64,000 nt of DNA from Sulfurimonadaceae bacterium (GCA_016744575.1 JADGEC010000002.1:1-64000); one strand, 5' to 3'; counted from the first letter of the stretch, positions 34,204-43,626 are shown. Notes: a model not told the origin generated them from the sequence alone. Numbers and translations are program-made.

Positions 34204-37113
34204 ATGAAAGGATGTAGAGAGATGTATCGTAGATGTAGAGCGCTGATATATAGCATATTTCTTACTACGACACTATCTGCTGATGAGAAAGTCTCCCTCC
34301 AGCTGCAGTGGCTGCATCAGTTTCAGTTTGCCGGTTACTATATGGCCAAGGAAAAAGGCTTTTATCACGATGTCGGTCTGGATGTGAGCATAAAAGAGTA
34401 TGTGCATGGTCTTGATGTGGTCGAAGAAGTCCTTAGTACAAGAGTGGATTTTGGTGTGGGAAGGACATCGATCTACATCGATCGTTCTGAGGGGAAAGAT
34501 GTCGTAGCTCTTGCCGCCATCTTTCAGACTTCACCAATGGTACTGCTGGGACTGGCCTCATCAGATCTACAGCTGGGTGTGGGACTTGAAGGCAAGACGA
34601 TAATGGTGACAGCTGAGGCTCGTTCCTCTGTACCATTGATGACTATGATCAAAGCAAATGGCGGTGATCCGCAGATGATGACCCAGCTGCCGCACTCCTT
34701 TGACTTAGAGGACCTTATAACGAAGAAGACAGATCTTATGGCCTCCTATATCTCCAATGAACCGTTTCGACTGGAGAGTCGCGGCATCGATTATGTGGTC
34801 TTTGACCCTAAGGACTCAGGATTTGACTTCTACGATGACCTTCTTTTTACGTCGGGAGAGCAGATCAGGACAAAGCATCTCCAGACAAGAGCTTTTAAGG
34901 AAGCTTCTTTAAAAGGATGGCAGTATGCATTTGACAATATGGGTGAGACTGTCGATCTTATCTTGCATAAGTATAACACTCAGGAACGAAGTGCTGCGGA
35001 GCTGCTCTACGAAGCGAAGGCTCTTAAAAGACTTGCTTACTACGAGACCAAGCAGATAGGAGTCATGACGGCTAAGAAGTCTCAGCGTATCAGTGATGCC
35101 TACAGAGTGATGGGGCTTGTCACGAGACCAATAGACATGGATGTGTTTTTGCATTATGAATGCGGGCACCTTCTTACTCCGGAGGATGAACTGTGGGTCA
35201 AGGAGCATAGGGCTGTCGGTTATGCCGGGTTCGCTTCTCGGCTTCCTTATGAGGGTTTTGGAAAAGATGGCAGCTATGTCGGCATCATCAATGAGTATAT
35301 TGGGCTTATCGAGACAAAGACAGGACTAGGTCTTCAGCCCAGAAAAGTCAAGGATCATGCTGAGGTCGTGAAGCTTGGAAGAGAAGGTAAGATAGAGATG
35401 ATCGGAGGTACCTTTCCTAAGGGTGAGGAACAGGATTTTGTACCATCGGAAGTATTTCGTCGAACAAAGGTGATCTTTGTCGGACGAGGTGATCAGGACT
35501 ATGTCGAAAAGATCGATCATGTAAGATCAAAAAAATTGGGTCTTATCGATAAGGCACGCTATAGCTCTGAACTCAGGAAGCGACATCCGGAGATAACATT
35601 TTTTGAAATAAAGAGTATTGGCAAAGGTCTTGAAGACGTGGCTGATGGCTCACTGGACCTTCTACTGGCGCCGATAGATATCGTCACTGATACGATGGCC
35701 AGGATGGGACTGCATGAGCTTAAGGTCGTTGGAAAGAGTGAGGTAGAGACAGAGCAGAGGTTCTATATCCATAAAGATAGGCCTATGTTGTTGAAGATCG
35801 TAAATAAGGCCATAGCGTATATCGATGAGAGTGAGAGAGACGCTATTGAGAAGAAGTGGTTTACCCAGAAATACGTGGAGAGGGTGGACTATACATCGCT
35901 ATGGATATCCCTTGCTGTCTTTGTGTCTCTGGGACTGCTTCTCCTCTACCGACAGCGATGGCTTACGAGATACAATGAGGAGCTTTTAGCGAAGCAAAAG
36001 GAGCTTGCGGCAAACAATGAGGAGTTTAGTGCCCTGATCAATACCTCTCCTCAAGGTCTTTTTATCTTTGAGCATGAGTGCTGTGTCGATATCAATAAAG
36101 CAGCGATAAGTATTTTTGCTCTGAAGGACAAAGCAGCAGCCCTTGGAAAAGAGCCCTATGCTTTTTTTTCGCCGCGTTCACATGTCTTGGTCAGAGAACA
36201 CATCGAGCAGCATAGTGATGAGCCTTATGAAGCGTTTAGTGCAAAGGATGATAGGCCATTGTTGATACAGGGACGGAACATAGAGACATCAAAACGTGCC
36301 ATACGCATCGTCTCTATAGTCGATCTGACAAAAGTCAAAGAACAAGAGCGCATCATCTCTGAACAGTCAAAGATGGTCTCGCTGGGTGAGATGATCACCA
36401 ACATCTCACATCACTGGCGTCAACCGCTTGCAGTCATCGGCATGGAGGCAAACAGTATTCTTGCCGATATAGACCTTGATACCATCGAGATCGAACAGTT
36501 GAGACTAGATGTAAGTGAGATAGCTCGGCAAACACAGCAGCTTTCCTCAAGCATCGTCGACTTTGGTTATTTGGTGAACGATGACTTGAAGTCAGGGACC
36601 TTTGACCTGACACATAGCATAGAGAAAGTCCTATCCATGCAATCTTCGAAGCTTGCAGCCAGTGGTATAGCAGTCCAAAAAGAGCTGGAAGAGGGCTTGC
36701 TGGTCAATAGTTATGAACGTGCACTTCTGCAGGTCTTTGTCAATCTCATAGACAATGCTTGTGATGCGTTGATGAAAATAGATGTCCATGAACGTGTATT
36801 GCTCATCAAGGCTGTACGTGATGGAGATAAAGTCATAGTAAGGATCCGTGACAGCGGTGGAGGTATAGACAAGAGTCTGCTGGATAAGCTCTTTGAACCC
36901 TATACGACTACAAAACATAAGCGTGCAGGTACAGGTATGGGACTCTATTTTGTCTATAAGACGGTCATGGAGAAGCTTGAAGGCGAGATCAATGCGAAGA
37001 ACGTTCTTTTTCACGACAGTGAGAAACAGTATGAGGGTGCGGAGATAACGGTGATAGTCGGCATCGACGAAAGAGTTCAAAGACCAAAAGAAGGAATAGA
37101 AGATGAGATCTAA
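34204..37113 (+). CDS. Sensor kinase with periplasmic NMT1/THI5 and SBP domains
   Basis: 969 residues. After a signal-like helix (about 8-25) comes an NMT1/THI5-like binding protein (about 28-320; LQLQWLHQFQFAGYYMAKEKG), then a second binding domain of the SBP_bac_3 type (about 330-555), one membrane helix (about 565-585), a PAS domain (about 605-715), kinase box H-H-W-R-Q-P near 736 and HATPase (DSGGGI, GTGMGLYF). NMT1-like domains bind pyrimidines, taurine-like sulfonates or related small organics; the ligand here is unknown. Start: ATG 34204 after GGACATG, or internal ATG at 34222 (MYRRCRAL), both plausible. Overlaps the next kinase gene by 11 nt. Confidence 0.85.
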   Translation: MKGCREMYRRCRALIYSIFLTTTLSADEKVSLQLQWLHQFQFAGYYMAKEKGFYHDVGLDVSIKEYVHGLDVVEEVLSTRVDFGVGRTSIYIDRSEGKDVVALAAIFQTSPMVLLGLASSDLQLGVGLEGKTIMVTAEARSSVPLMTMIKANGGDPQMMTQLPHSFDLEDLITKKTDLMASYISNEPFRLESRGIDYVVFDPKDSGFDFYDDLLFTSGEQIRTKHLQTRAFKEASLKGWQYAFDNMGETVDLILHKYNTQERSAAELLYEAKALKRLAYYETKQIGVMTAKKSQRISDAYRVMGLVTRPIDMDVFLHYECGHLLTPEDELWVKEHRAVGYAGFASRLPYEGFGKDGSYVGIINEYIGLIETKTGLGLQPRKVKDHAEVVKLGREGKIEMIGGTFPKGEEQDFVPSEVFRRTKVIFVGRGDQDYVEKIDHVRSKKLGLIDKARYSSELRKRHPEITFFEIKSIGKGLEDVADGSLDLLLAPIDIVTDTMARMGLHELKVVGKSEVETEQRFYIHKDRPMLLKIVNKAIAYIDESERDAIEKKWFTQKYVERVDYTSLWISLAVFVSLGLLLLYRQRWLTRYNEELLAKQKELAANNEEFSALINTSPQGLFIFEHECCVDINKAAISIFALKDKAAALGKEPYAFFSPRSHVLVREHIEQHSDEPYEAFSAKDDRPLLIQGRNIETSKRAIRIVSIVDLTKVKEQERIISEQSKMVSLGEMITNISHHWRQPLAVIGMEANSILADIDLDTIEIEQLRLDVSEIARQTQQLSSSIVDFGYLVNDDLKSGTFDLTHSIEKVLSMQSSKLAASGIAVQKELEEGLLVNSYERALLQVFVNLIDNACDALMKIDVHERVLLIKAVRDGDKVIVRIRDSGGGIDKSLLDKLFEPYTTTKHKRAGTGMGLYFVYKTVMEKLEGEINAKNVLFHDSEKQYEGAEITVIVGIDERVQRPKEGIEDEI

Positions 37114-38680
37114 GAACAAAATGCTAAGTCTGGCTGTGAAAATAGTACTTGTATGGTCGGTAGTCATCGGTATGAGTGTATCCCTCTATTTTCAACTTGA
37201 GAAAAACAGAGATGATTATCGTGAACTGCTCAGACAGGACATCTTGCATGAAGCGGTCGCTCACTTTGATAACATGGTCGTAGCCAGAAGCTGGAATGCA
37301 TCGCATGGCGGTGTCTATGTCAAAGCCCATGACGGGATCAGTCCGAATCCTTATCTTAGGGACAATGTGCTCAAAACTGAGAAAGATGAGACACTTATCA
37401 AGATAAACCCGGCATGGATGACCCGTCAGATATCAGAGCTCTCTAATAAGAGAGCAGACTATTACTATAAGATCACCTCGTTAGACCCCATCAACCCTCA
37501 GAACAGCGCTGATACCTTTGAGACGGAAGCGCTGGGGTATTTTGAAGGGCATAAAGAGCAGCCCTACTATTGGCGTATGGGAAAAAAAGGGGATGGTTCC
37601 GACAGCTTTGATTTCATGGGTAGTCTGATAGTCACTAAGAACTGTCTCGCCTGTCATGCAGAACAGGGGTACGTAGTAGGTGACGTACGCGGGGGTATCC
37701 GAGTCTCCATCCCGCTCGATGAGTACAAGAAGAGTATGGTTTTTATGGATGTGAAAAATGGTCGTAATAAAGCAGTCTTCATGGGCTTGTCATTGCTCTT
37801 TGGACTCTTTATAACGTTTTACCTCTGGCGGATAGAGAGGTATCATAAAGAGATAGGACGACTTACTGAAGGACTTGAGAGAAAGGTGGACGAGCGGACC
37901 AGAGAACTTGATGAGATGAACAAGACACTTGAGAGGAGGGTGGGAGACGGTGTGAAGCTAAACCGGCAGAAAGATGAGGCGATGCTTACGCAGTCACGTT
38001 ATGCTGCCATGGGCGAGATGATAGGGATGCTCGCACATCAGTGGCGGCAGCCAATAGCGGTCATCGAGATGGGAGCGACGAACATGCTGGTCGATCTTGA
38101 GCTTGAGCTCGATGATAAAGAGGAGATGACAAGACAGCTTGAGGTGATCACTGATGAGACACAGGCGCTCTCAAAGATCATCACTGATTTTAGTTCGATG
38201 TTCAAAGAGGAGTCTGCTAAGAGTCATGTCCGTCCTGAAGAACTTGTCGATGAGGCCTTAAGTATCATGCAGAGCAGTTTGGAGCAGCATAATATTACGA
38301 TCGTCAAACAATATAGTGCTGAAAATGAACTGCTTCTACTCTCAAGAGAGCTCTTTCAGGTCTATCTAAATCTGCTCAACAATGCCAAAGAGATCTTGAT
38401 AGAGCGTGAGATAGTCGAGCCGAAGATCGTCATCTTGATAGAAGAGCAGGATAAAGAGATACTCACTCATATCTGTGATAATGCTGGAGGGATAGAAGAG
38501 GCCTACTTGAATAAAGTCTTTGAACCTTATTTCAGTACAAAAGGTGAGAAAGAGGGTTCAGGTCTTGGCCTTTTCATCAGTAAGAGTATCGTCGAGAAAA
38601 AATTGGATGGCTTGATCACTGTGGAAAATGGGGAGAGTGGGGCATGCTTTAGCATCCATCTCTCCAAAGAAGAACAATAG
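37103..38680 (+). CDS. Haem-type (DUF3365/Tll0287) sensor histidine kinase
   Basis: 525 residues. Helix 1 about 8-28, a periplasmic DUF3365-like domain (about 30-220) with one c-type haem site C181-L-A-C184-H185, helix 2 about 224-243, a coiled coil (KVDERTRELDEMNKTLERRV), H-box H-Q-W-R-Q-P near residue 312 and HATPase with DNAGGIEE and GSGLGLF. Family knowledge: this periplasmic fold is used for redox or gas sensing. It would sense periplasmic redox state or a gas in the same operon as the NMT1 kinase, whose 3' end it overlaps by 11 nt. Confidence 0.88.
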   Translation: MRSKNKMLSLAVKIVLVWSVVIGMSVSLYFQLEKNRDDYRELLRQDILHEAVAHFDNMVVARSWNASHGGVYVKAHDGISPNPYLRDNVLKTEKDETLIKINPAWMTRQISELSNKRADYYYKITSLDPINPQNSADTFETEALGYFEGHKEQPYYWRMGKKGDGSDSFDFMGSLIVTKNCLACHAEQGYVVGDVRGGIRVSIPLDEYKKSMVFMDVKNGRNKAVFMGLSLLFGLFITFYLWRIERYHKEIGRLTEGLERKVDERTRELDEMNKTLERRVGDGVKLNRQKDEAMLTQSRYAAMGEMIGMLAHQWRQPIAVIEMGATNMLVDLELELDDKEEMTRQLEVITDETQALSKIITDFSSMFKEESAKSHVRPEELVDEALSIMQSSLEQHNITIVKQYSAENELLLLSRELFQVYLNLLNNAKEILIEREIVEPKIVILIEEQDKEILTHICDNAGGIEEAYLNKVFEPYFSTKGEKEGSGLGLFISKSIVEKKLDGLITVENGESGACFSIHLSKEEQ

Positions 38681-38694
38681 TAGATAAAAAGTGT

Positions 38695-38700
38695 TATAAT
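38695..38700 (+). promoter_or_regulatory. -10 box before the second REC gene
   Basis: TATAAT 23 nt before ATG 38724 in the only gap (43 nt) between the kinase and the REC/HD-GYP pair, so the last two genes may be transcribed separately. Confidence 0.45.
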
Positions 38701-38723
38701 TTGATAATAAAAATAGGGAGGCG

Positions 38724-39128
38724 ATGATGAGTGATATGAAGGTCATGCGAGAGAAGGTAAAGTCCCTTAGTGTCCTGGTCATCGATGATGAGGAAAAAGT
38801 CCTTGAGAGTTCTCTGGTGTTTATGCATAAGTTCTTTGATCATGTAGATGGAGCCGGAGATGCTGAGATTGCTTTGGACATGTATGCTCAAAAGGGAGGT
38901 TATGATGTCATCGTCTCTGATATTAGAATGCCTCGTATGTCTGGATGGGAACTTATAAAGTCGCTAAGAGCAACTGAGGATGGACTCTTTATAGCTGCTG
39001 TGACGGGTTCGCCAGAGCTGGGCACTGAAGATCTTATCCGTACTTGTGACATCTTTATGAAAAAGCCGGTCAGTATTGAAGACATGGTGGAGATGATGCG
39101 AAAGATAATCGAAAAAAGAGCCCTGTGA
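38724..39128 (+). CDS. Single-domain response regulator
   Basis: 134-residue REC domain, no output. VIDDEEKVLES, acceptor Asp about 62 in VIVSDIRMPRMSGW, AVTGSPE and FMKKPVS complete the active site. Paralogue of 33080-33478. Overlaps the following REC-HD-GYP gene by 4 nt; the pair probably forms the output of the upstream kinases. ATG 38724 or 38727 after AGGGAGG. Confidence 0.88.
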   Translation: MMSDMKVMREKVKSLSVLVIDDEEKVLESSLVFMHKFFDHVDGAGDAEIALDMYAQKGGYDVIVSDIRMPRMSGWELIKSLRATEDGLFIAAVTGSPELGTEDLIRTCDIFMKKPVSIEDMVEMMRKIIEKRAL

Positions 39129-40627
39129 TGAACGATATCAAAGAACTCAGGGAATTAGCTGGTGACCTGACGCTTCTTTATGTCGAAGATGAGGTCGAAC
39201 TGCGTACAGCCGTTGTGGGTTATCTCCGAAAGATATTTGACCGTGTCGATATAGCTGAAGATGGTCAGAGTGGTCTGAAGAAGTTTCAGGAACATCAGTA
39301 TGATATAGTCATCACTGATATTCTAATGCCTTATATGAATGGTCTGGAGATGGCCGCCGAGATCAAGCAGATCGATCCGGAACAAGAGATCGTCATCGCC
39401 TCGGCTTACAGTGAGCCGATCTACTTTCTTGATGCTATCCGTCTTGGTATCAGCGGGTACATCATCAAACCCATCGACTATGAGCAGATGAACATGACGC
39501 TCTATAAGAGCACTCTGCGGCTGACCCGTTTTCATGAGAACATCCGTTATAAGGAGCATCTCGAAGAGTTGGTAGAGCAGCGTACCCTTGAGAAGCTCCA
39601 GCTTGAGTATGATCAGGTAGATAATTTTGAGCATACCCTGACCTCACTTGTCGCGTTGATCGAGCAGCGCGATACCTATACCGGAGGCCATTCGCAGCGT
39701 GTCGCAGACTACTCAAAACTGATAGCAGAGGAGATGGGACGAAGCCCGGAGGAGTGTACACTTCTCTATCGTGCGGGTATCTTGCATGATATCGGTAAGG
39801 TCGCCACTCCCGATACCGTCTTGCTTAAACCCGGAAAACTGACCAAGCTGGAGTTTAATCTCATAAAAGAGCATGTGACAGTCGGATATGATATGCTGCA
39901 GAAGATCCCTATGTACCGCTCTATGGCAGAGATAATCCGTCATCACCATGAGCGTTTTGACGGGACTGGTTACCCTGATGGACTCAAAGGCAATGAGATC
40001 CCTGTCCTTGCGCAAGTCATGATAGTCGCTGATGCTTTTGATGCGATGACCACAAATCGTATCTATAAGGGGCGAAAGAGTGTCGAGGGTGCGTTTACAG
40101 AACTGAGATCCTACTCGGGAACACAGTTCCATCCTCCAGTCGTCGATGCGGCTATGCGGGTACTAGGGAAGGTCGATATTACGACGAATACCTCGCAGCT
40201 TCCCACGACAGAGATCGAAAAAGAGCGTTTCTCCTATTTTTACCGTGATCAGGTCACAGAAGCATACAATCAAAGCTATCTTGACTTTATACTCAACCGT
40301 AACTTTTATGAGAAGGAGTACAGTTCGCTTTGTATCCTCTATCTGCATAACTTCAACAGCTACAATCAAAGTCACAGTTGGGCAGAAGGAGACAGACTGC
40401 TCGAAGATTTTGTGGAGTATCTGCTTGAGACTTATCCCAAGATACTTGTCTTCAGAATACACGGGGATGATTTTGTACTTATGGCGGAAGAGAAGATAGA
40501 GATAGACCTTAATGGTTTTGCCAGTCTTGAGATGTTAAACACTCATGACATCCGCGTTAGTAAGCTCTATGTCGATCTAAGTGAAGGTTCTGTACACAGT
40601 TTTGCGGAACTGGAGCAGAAGATCTGA
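39125..40627 (+). CDS. REC-HD-GYP phosphodiesterase with degenerate GGDEF tail
   Basis: 500 residues. Receiver about 12-130 (LYVEDE, ITDILMPYMNG, YIIKPID), a linker coiled coil, then HD-GYP about 170-350: GGHSQRV, ILHDIGK, HHHERFDGTGYPDGLKG and MIVADAFDAMTT retain the metal and GYP residues, so hydrolysis of cyclic-di-GMP is likely. The final 130 residues follow a GGDEF fold but its signature is RIHGDDF instead of GGDEF, so synthase activity is not expected; it may be a sensor of GTP or a structural remnant. Convergent with moeA, 14 nt away. Confidence 0.87.
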   Translation: MMNDIKELRELAGDLTLLYVEDEVELRTAVVGYLRKIFDRVDIAEDGQSGLKKFQEHQYDIVITDILMPYMNGLEMAAEIKQIDPEQEIVIASAYSEPIYFLDAIRLGISGYIIKPIDYEQMNMTLYKSTLRLTRFHENIRYKEHLEELVEQRTLEKLQLEYDQVDNFEHTLTSLVALIEQRDTYTGGHSQRVADYSKLIAEEMGRSPEECTLLYRAGILHDIGKVATPDTVLLKPGKLTKLEFNLIKEHVTVGYDMLQKIPMYRSMAEIIRHHHERFDGTGYPDGLKGNEIPVLAQVMIVADAFDAMTTNRIYKGRKSVEGAFTELRSYSGTQFHPPVVDAAMRVLGKVDITTNTSQLPTTEIEKERFSYFYRDQVTEAYNQSYLDFILNRNFYEKEYSSLCILYLHNFNSYNQSHSWAEGDRLLEDFVEYLLETYPKILVFRIHGDDFVLMAEEKIEIDLNGFASLEMLNTHDIRVSKLYVDLSEGSVHSFAELEQKI

Positions 40628-40641
40628 CTAAGCTTTAGAAG

Positions 40642-41856
40642 TCAAAACTGATCGAGTAAGATCACATTCACTGCCATCCCGGCTTCAAGGTCTCCATCAT
40701 CTTCTCCTGTTATCATCAGTGCCGTATCTCCAAGCATATTGTTCAAGATGGCAGAAGTCCCGATGATCTTACCTTCGAAGTCGACCATGAAGTGCCCCTC
40801 TTCGACTGAGAGGTTACAGGCAGTGAACTCTGTCTTCTTCGAGCGTTTGGCAAAAGGTACTTTAAGTGTCGCTTCGATGATCTTTGGACTCTGTGAAGCT
40901 CCGAGCATCCGTGAGATAAGTGGAACGGCGTATAGTATGGCGGTAACGGTCGCAGAGTAGGCAAATCCGGGAAATGCGAGAAGGAAACTGTGCCCGTGCT
41001 GGGCGACCATGATATGCTGACCAGGTTTGATCTTGACACCTTTGTACATCACTTCCGCACCAAGTCGTGGGATGATGTCTTTGACAAAGTCAAAGTCGCC
41101 TACACTGACACCGCCGGTACTGATGATGATATCTGCCGTGGCAAGCGCGTTCTGAAAGACCTGCATGATGGAAGCTTCATCATCTTCAGTCGTCCCAAGC
41201 TGGATCACTTCAGCTCCTGCAATCTGAGCGATGGCAGCGATGGTGTAGTTGTTTGAACTACGTATCTGCGAGGGATTCTGTGCCGGTTCACCGAGATCGA
41301 GTATCTCGCTTCCTGTAGCGATGATGGCGACCTTCGGACGGATAGCGACCGGGATCATCACCAGACCAAGTTCAGCCATGACACCGATCTCGGCAAAACT
41401 GATCTTACTCCCTTTTTTGATAAGGACCTCACCTTTGTGATAGCTCTCTGCGACAGGTCGGACACTAAAGCCTTTTGGGACACTCTCATCGATGATGATG
41501 ACATCCTCTTCGACTGTGACGTTCTCGATCTGGATCAGTGTATCAGCACCTTCAGGCATAGCGGCCCCGGTGAAGGTCTTGATGCAGATACCCGCTTCGA
41601 CACGGCGTCTCTCATCATGACCGGCGGGATTGATACCAGCGATAGCGATGCGTCCGTGGGCCAGGTCACTGTGTACGACGGCATAACCATCCATCGCAGC
41701 TGTTGCGAAAGCCGGGTAGTTGTCTTTGGCAACGATATCTTCAGCAAGTGTTCGTCCGATGGTATCACTGAGAAAGACATTCTCACTGCGTAGTGGTCCG
41801 ACATCCAAAAGACTAAGCATATCCTGGGAGGTCTCGTAGGAGATAAAACTCATCAT
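40642..41856 (-). CDS. moeA: Molybdopterin molybdenumtransferase
   Basis: 404-residue MoeA that inserts molybdate into adenylylated molybdopterin. Order of domains: MoeA_N (about 1-170, with AMDGYAV and FTGAAMPEGADT), MoCF-binding domain (about 175-320, with ATGSEI and ISTGGVSVGDFDF), and a C-terminal beta domain. First base of its ATG overlaps the last base of moaE. Operon moaD-moaE-moeA on the minus strand provides part of the molybdenum cofactor pathway for oxyanion-respiring enzymes not in the window. Confidence 0.93.
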   Translation of the reverse strand: MMSFISYETSQDMLSLLDVGPLRSENVFLSDTIGRTLAEDIVAKDNYPAFATAAMDGYAVVHSDLAHGRIAIAGINPAGHDERRRVEAGICIKTFTGAAMPEGADTLIQIENVTVEEDVIIIDESVPKGFSVRPVAESYHKGEVLIKKGSKISFAEIGVMAELGLVMIPVAIRPKVAIIATGSEILDLGEPAQNPSQIRSSNNYTIAAIAQIAGAEVIQLGTTEDDEASIMQVFQNALATADIIISTGGVSVGDFDFVKDIIPRLGAEVMYKGVKIKPGQHIMVAQHGHSFLLAFPGFAYSATVTAILYAVPLISRMLGASQSPKIIEATLKVPFAKRSKKTEFTACNLSVEEGHFMVDFEGKIIGTSAILNNMLGDTALMITGEDDGDLEAGMAVNVILLDQF

Positions 41857-42302
41857 TATCCTTTAAGTAATCCGCTACCGCTGATCGGAGTCGAACGGTC
41901 TTTAGCGTAGATACGTTCACCATTTTTAAGGTCATATTTCCAGATAGGGGCAGAGGCCTTGAAATCTTCGACGAACAGGTCGATAGTCTCGAGAGCGACA
42001 CGGCGTTTAGGTGAGAAGACCGCTGCGATATAGGAGGAGTGATGCAGCGGGACGTCGCCTCGGCTATGGGCCATCTTGACGAGAGCACCTGCTTCTTTTG
42101 CACGCTGCTGCCAGGCATCAAACCAGGAGGCAAGAATAGGTTCGTAGATGTCAAAACTCAGACCATCGATCTCATCTTCGGCGCGAACCGTACCGATGAA
42201 AGGGATGTAGGCACCATAATTACTTTGAGCCTCCTCCTCATACCAGCGCTGTAAGATAGTCGGGACATCCAGTGGTCCATCATAAAGCTCGACCATACTC
42301 AA
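41856..42302 (-). CDS. moaE: Molybdopterin synthase large subunit
   Basis: 148-residue MoaE. GAYIPFIGTVRAEDEIDG replaces the usual GA.x.F.GxVR start, GDVPLHHSSY and the catalytic lysine region APIWKYDLKNGERI are present. It binds precursor Z and receives sulfur from the MoaD C-terminus. Overlaps moaD by 4 nt and moeA by 1 nt. Confidence 0.92.
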   Translation of the reverse strand: MSMVELYDGPLDVPTILQRWYEEEAQSNYGAYIPFIGTVRAEDEIDGLSFDIYEPILASWFDAWQQRAKEAGALVKMAHSRGDVPLHHSSYIAAVFSPKRRVALETIDLFVEDFKASAPIWKYDLKNGERIYAKDRSTPISGSGLLKG

Positions 42303-42520
42303 CCTCCACAGACTGGTGGTAGAAGAGAGACTTTGTCACCGTCTTTAAGCGGAGTGTCAAGTGAGGCGACAAGGGTGTCGTTGACAGCGACTGCAGCAGT
42401 CTCCAGCCACTCTCTTACCTCTTTGTCATGATGCAGCTGATCGGCTACATCACGTAGGGAGGATGCCTCGAGCTCGATACTTGCTTTTTGTATCGGCCCT
42501 AAAAATTCAATGCGTACCAT
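42299..42520 (-). CDS. moaD: Molybdopterin synthase sulfur carrier subunit
   Basis: 73-residue ubiquitin-fold MoaD ending in the essential CGG (LLPPVCGG), whose terminal glycine is thiocarboxylated. First gene of the moaD-moaE-moeA operon; the upstream 455-nt gap holds its promoter and the repeat described at 42803. Confidence 0.92.
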   Translation of the reverse strand: MVRIEFLGPIQKASIELEASSLRDVADQLHHDKEVREWLETAAVAVNDTLVASLDTPLKDGDKVSLLPPVCGG

Positions 42521-42802
42521 AGATAAGACCTCATAGGTTTTTATTTTGGGAGATTATAGCTAAAGCTAGATTAGTGCTTAAAGCAATAACTGGACTCTCA
42601 TGTTGATTTAAAGTATGCATGTTACTTTTCCCTTGCATGACAATATATGAGATCGTGATAATACAACGAAGCAAAAAGAAAGTAAGAGTATAATCCTCTC
42701 AGTAAAATAAGGACACCTTCAATATCATTGATCTAAGTAAATATGTATTGAATGATAAAGGTTTGAGACGAGCGACCCTAAAGGACGTGTGTTCTATGCT
42801 AT

Positions 42803-42851
42803 CGTGTGTTCTGTGCCATTTCGAAGCACAGAATGTTCAAAGCATAGGATG
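42803..42851 (+). repeat. 49-bp intergenic repeat, copy 1
   Basis: Identical over 49 bp, in reverse orientation, to 58900-58948. It contains the hairpin TTCTGTGC/GCACAGAA with a 9-nt loop. The rest of the gap 42521-42975 shows no gene but holds the small palindrome ACCAGT-acc-ACTGGT near 42900. Confidence 0.85.
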
Positions 42852-42940
42852 CAAACAGTGCTGGGGCCTGCTGTCGAAACAGACTTAGCGTTCGTGTGAC
42901 CAGTACCACTGGTTAGCACTTGTAAGCGCAGTCAAACGGA

Positions 42941-42957
42941 CTTGTTCGTTTGGCGTC
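42941..42957 (+). repeat. 17-bp companion repeat module, copy 1
   Basis: CTTGTTCGTTTGGCGTC, identical in reverse to 58866-58882; a 16-nt near-copy is at 23539-23554. It is 89 nt from the 49-bp module here, 17 nt in the other locus, so about 72 nt differ between the two copies. Confidence 0.7.
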
Positions 42958-42975
42958 GTCCATAAGGAACCCTCA

Positions 42976-43626
42976 ATGGTCTTTGGCAAGATAGAGTATT
43001 TGAACCTGTTGCCCTTTTATGTCTTTATAAAACGCTACGCCAAAAGCACCCGTCACCAGATGAGCCTGCAGTATAAAAAAGGTGTCCCCTCCAAGATCAA
43101 CCGTGATTTTTCAGCGCGTCGGATAGACGCTGCTTTTATCTCAAGTATCACTGCAAGAGGGTGCCGCGCTGCACCTCTGGGAATAATCGCCAGGAAAGAG
43201 GTCCTGAGTGTCCTGCTTATCCCCGGTGAGAAGGCTATCGAAGATAGTGCCTCAGCCACATCGAACGTATTGGCAAAGGTCCTTGGAATGCGGGGAGAAG
43301 TCATCATAGGTGATAACGCTTTGAGACTCTATCTTACAGGAAGCGAAGTGGATGATCTGGCAAAGATCTGGCATGAGCGGTATGGTCTTCCCTTTGTCTT
43401 TGCCTTACTCTGCCATCATAACCACCATCAGCAGATGGATGGACTCTCACGTACGTTTTTGAGACAAAGACATAAGATCCCTCAGTATCTTCTGCAGAAG
43501 GCATCTGCTCAGACTGGTATCGCTCCCAAGGATATACTTCATTATCTCGAGTTCATCTCTTATGAGGTAGACCGTAAAGCTCTCAAAGGCTTGAAAAAGT
43601 TCTGGCGACTTTCTGACACGCTTTGA
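42976..43626 (+). CDS. mqnA: Chorismate dehydratase, futalosine pathway
   Basis: 216-residue MqnA (PF02621), the first step of the alternative menaquinone route, converting chorismate to 3-enolpyruvylbenzoate. Recognised from GKIEYLNLLPFYVF at the start, RRIDAAFISSI, LIPGEKAIEDSASATSNVL and IGDNALRLYL. Slightly shorter than many homologues. ATG 42976 follows AAGGA at 42964-42968. Presence of this pathway is a typical Campylobacterota trait. No other mqn gene is in the window. Confidence 0.9.
   Translation: MVFGKIEYLNLLPFYVFIKRYAKSTRHQMSLQYKKGVPSKINRDFSARRIDAAFISSITARGCRAAPLGIIARKEVLSVLLIPGEKAIEDSASATSNVLAKVLGMRGEVIIGDNALRLYLTGSEVDDLAKIWHERYGLPFVFALLCHHNHHQQMDGLSRTFLRQRHKIPQYLLQKASAQTGIAPKDILHYLEFISYEVDRKALKGLKKFWRLSDTL

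Noticed and set aside
42521..42975. Possible CRISPR or tandem array, because of repeats here and at 58.9 kb
   Set aside because: Copies are single, dispersed and in opposite orientation, with no regular spacers and no cas genes.
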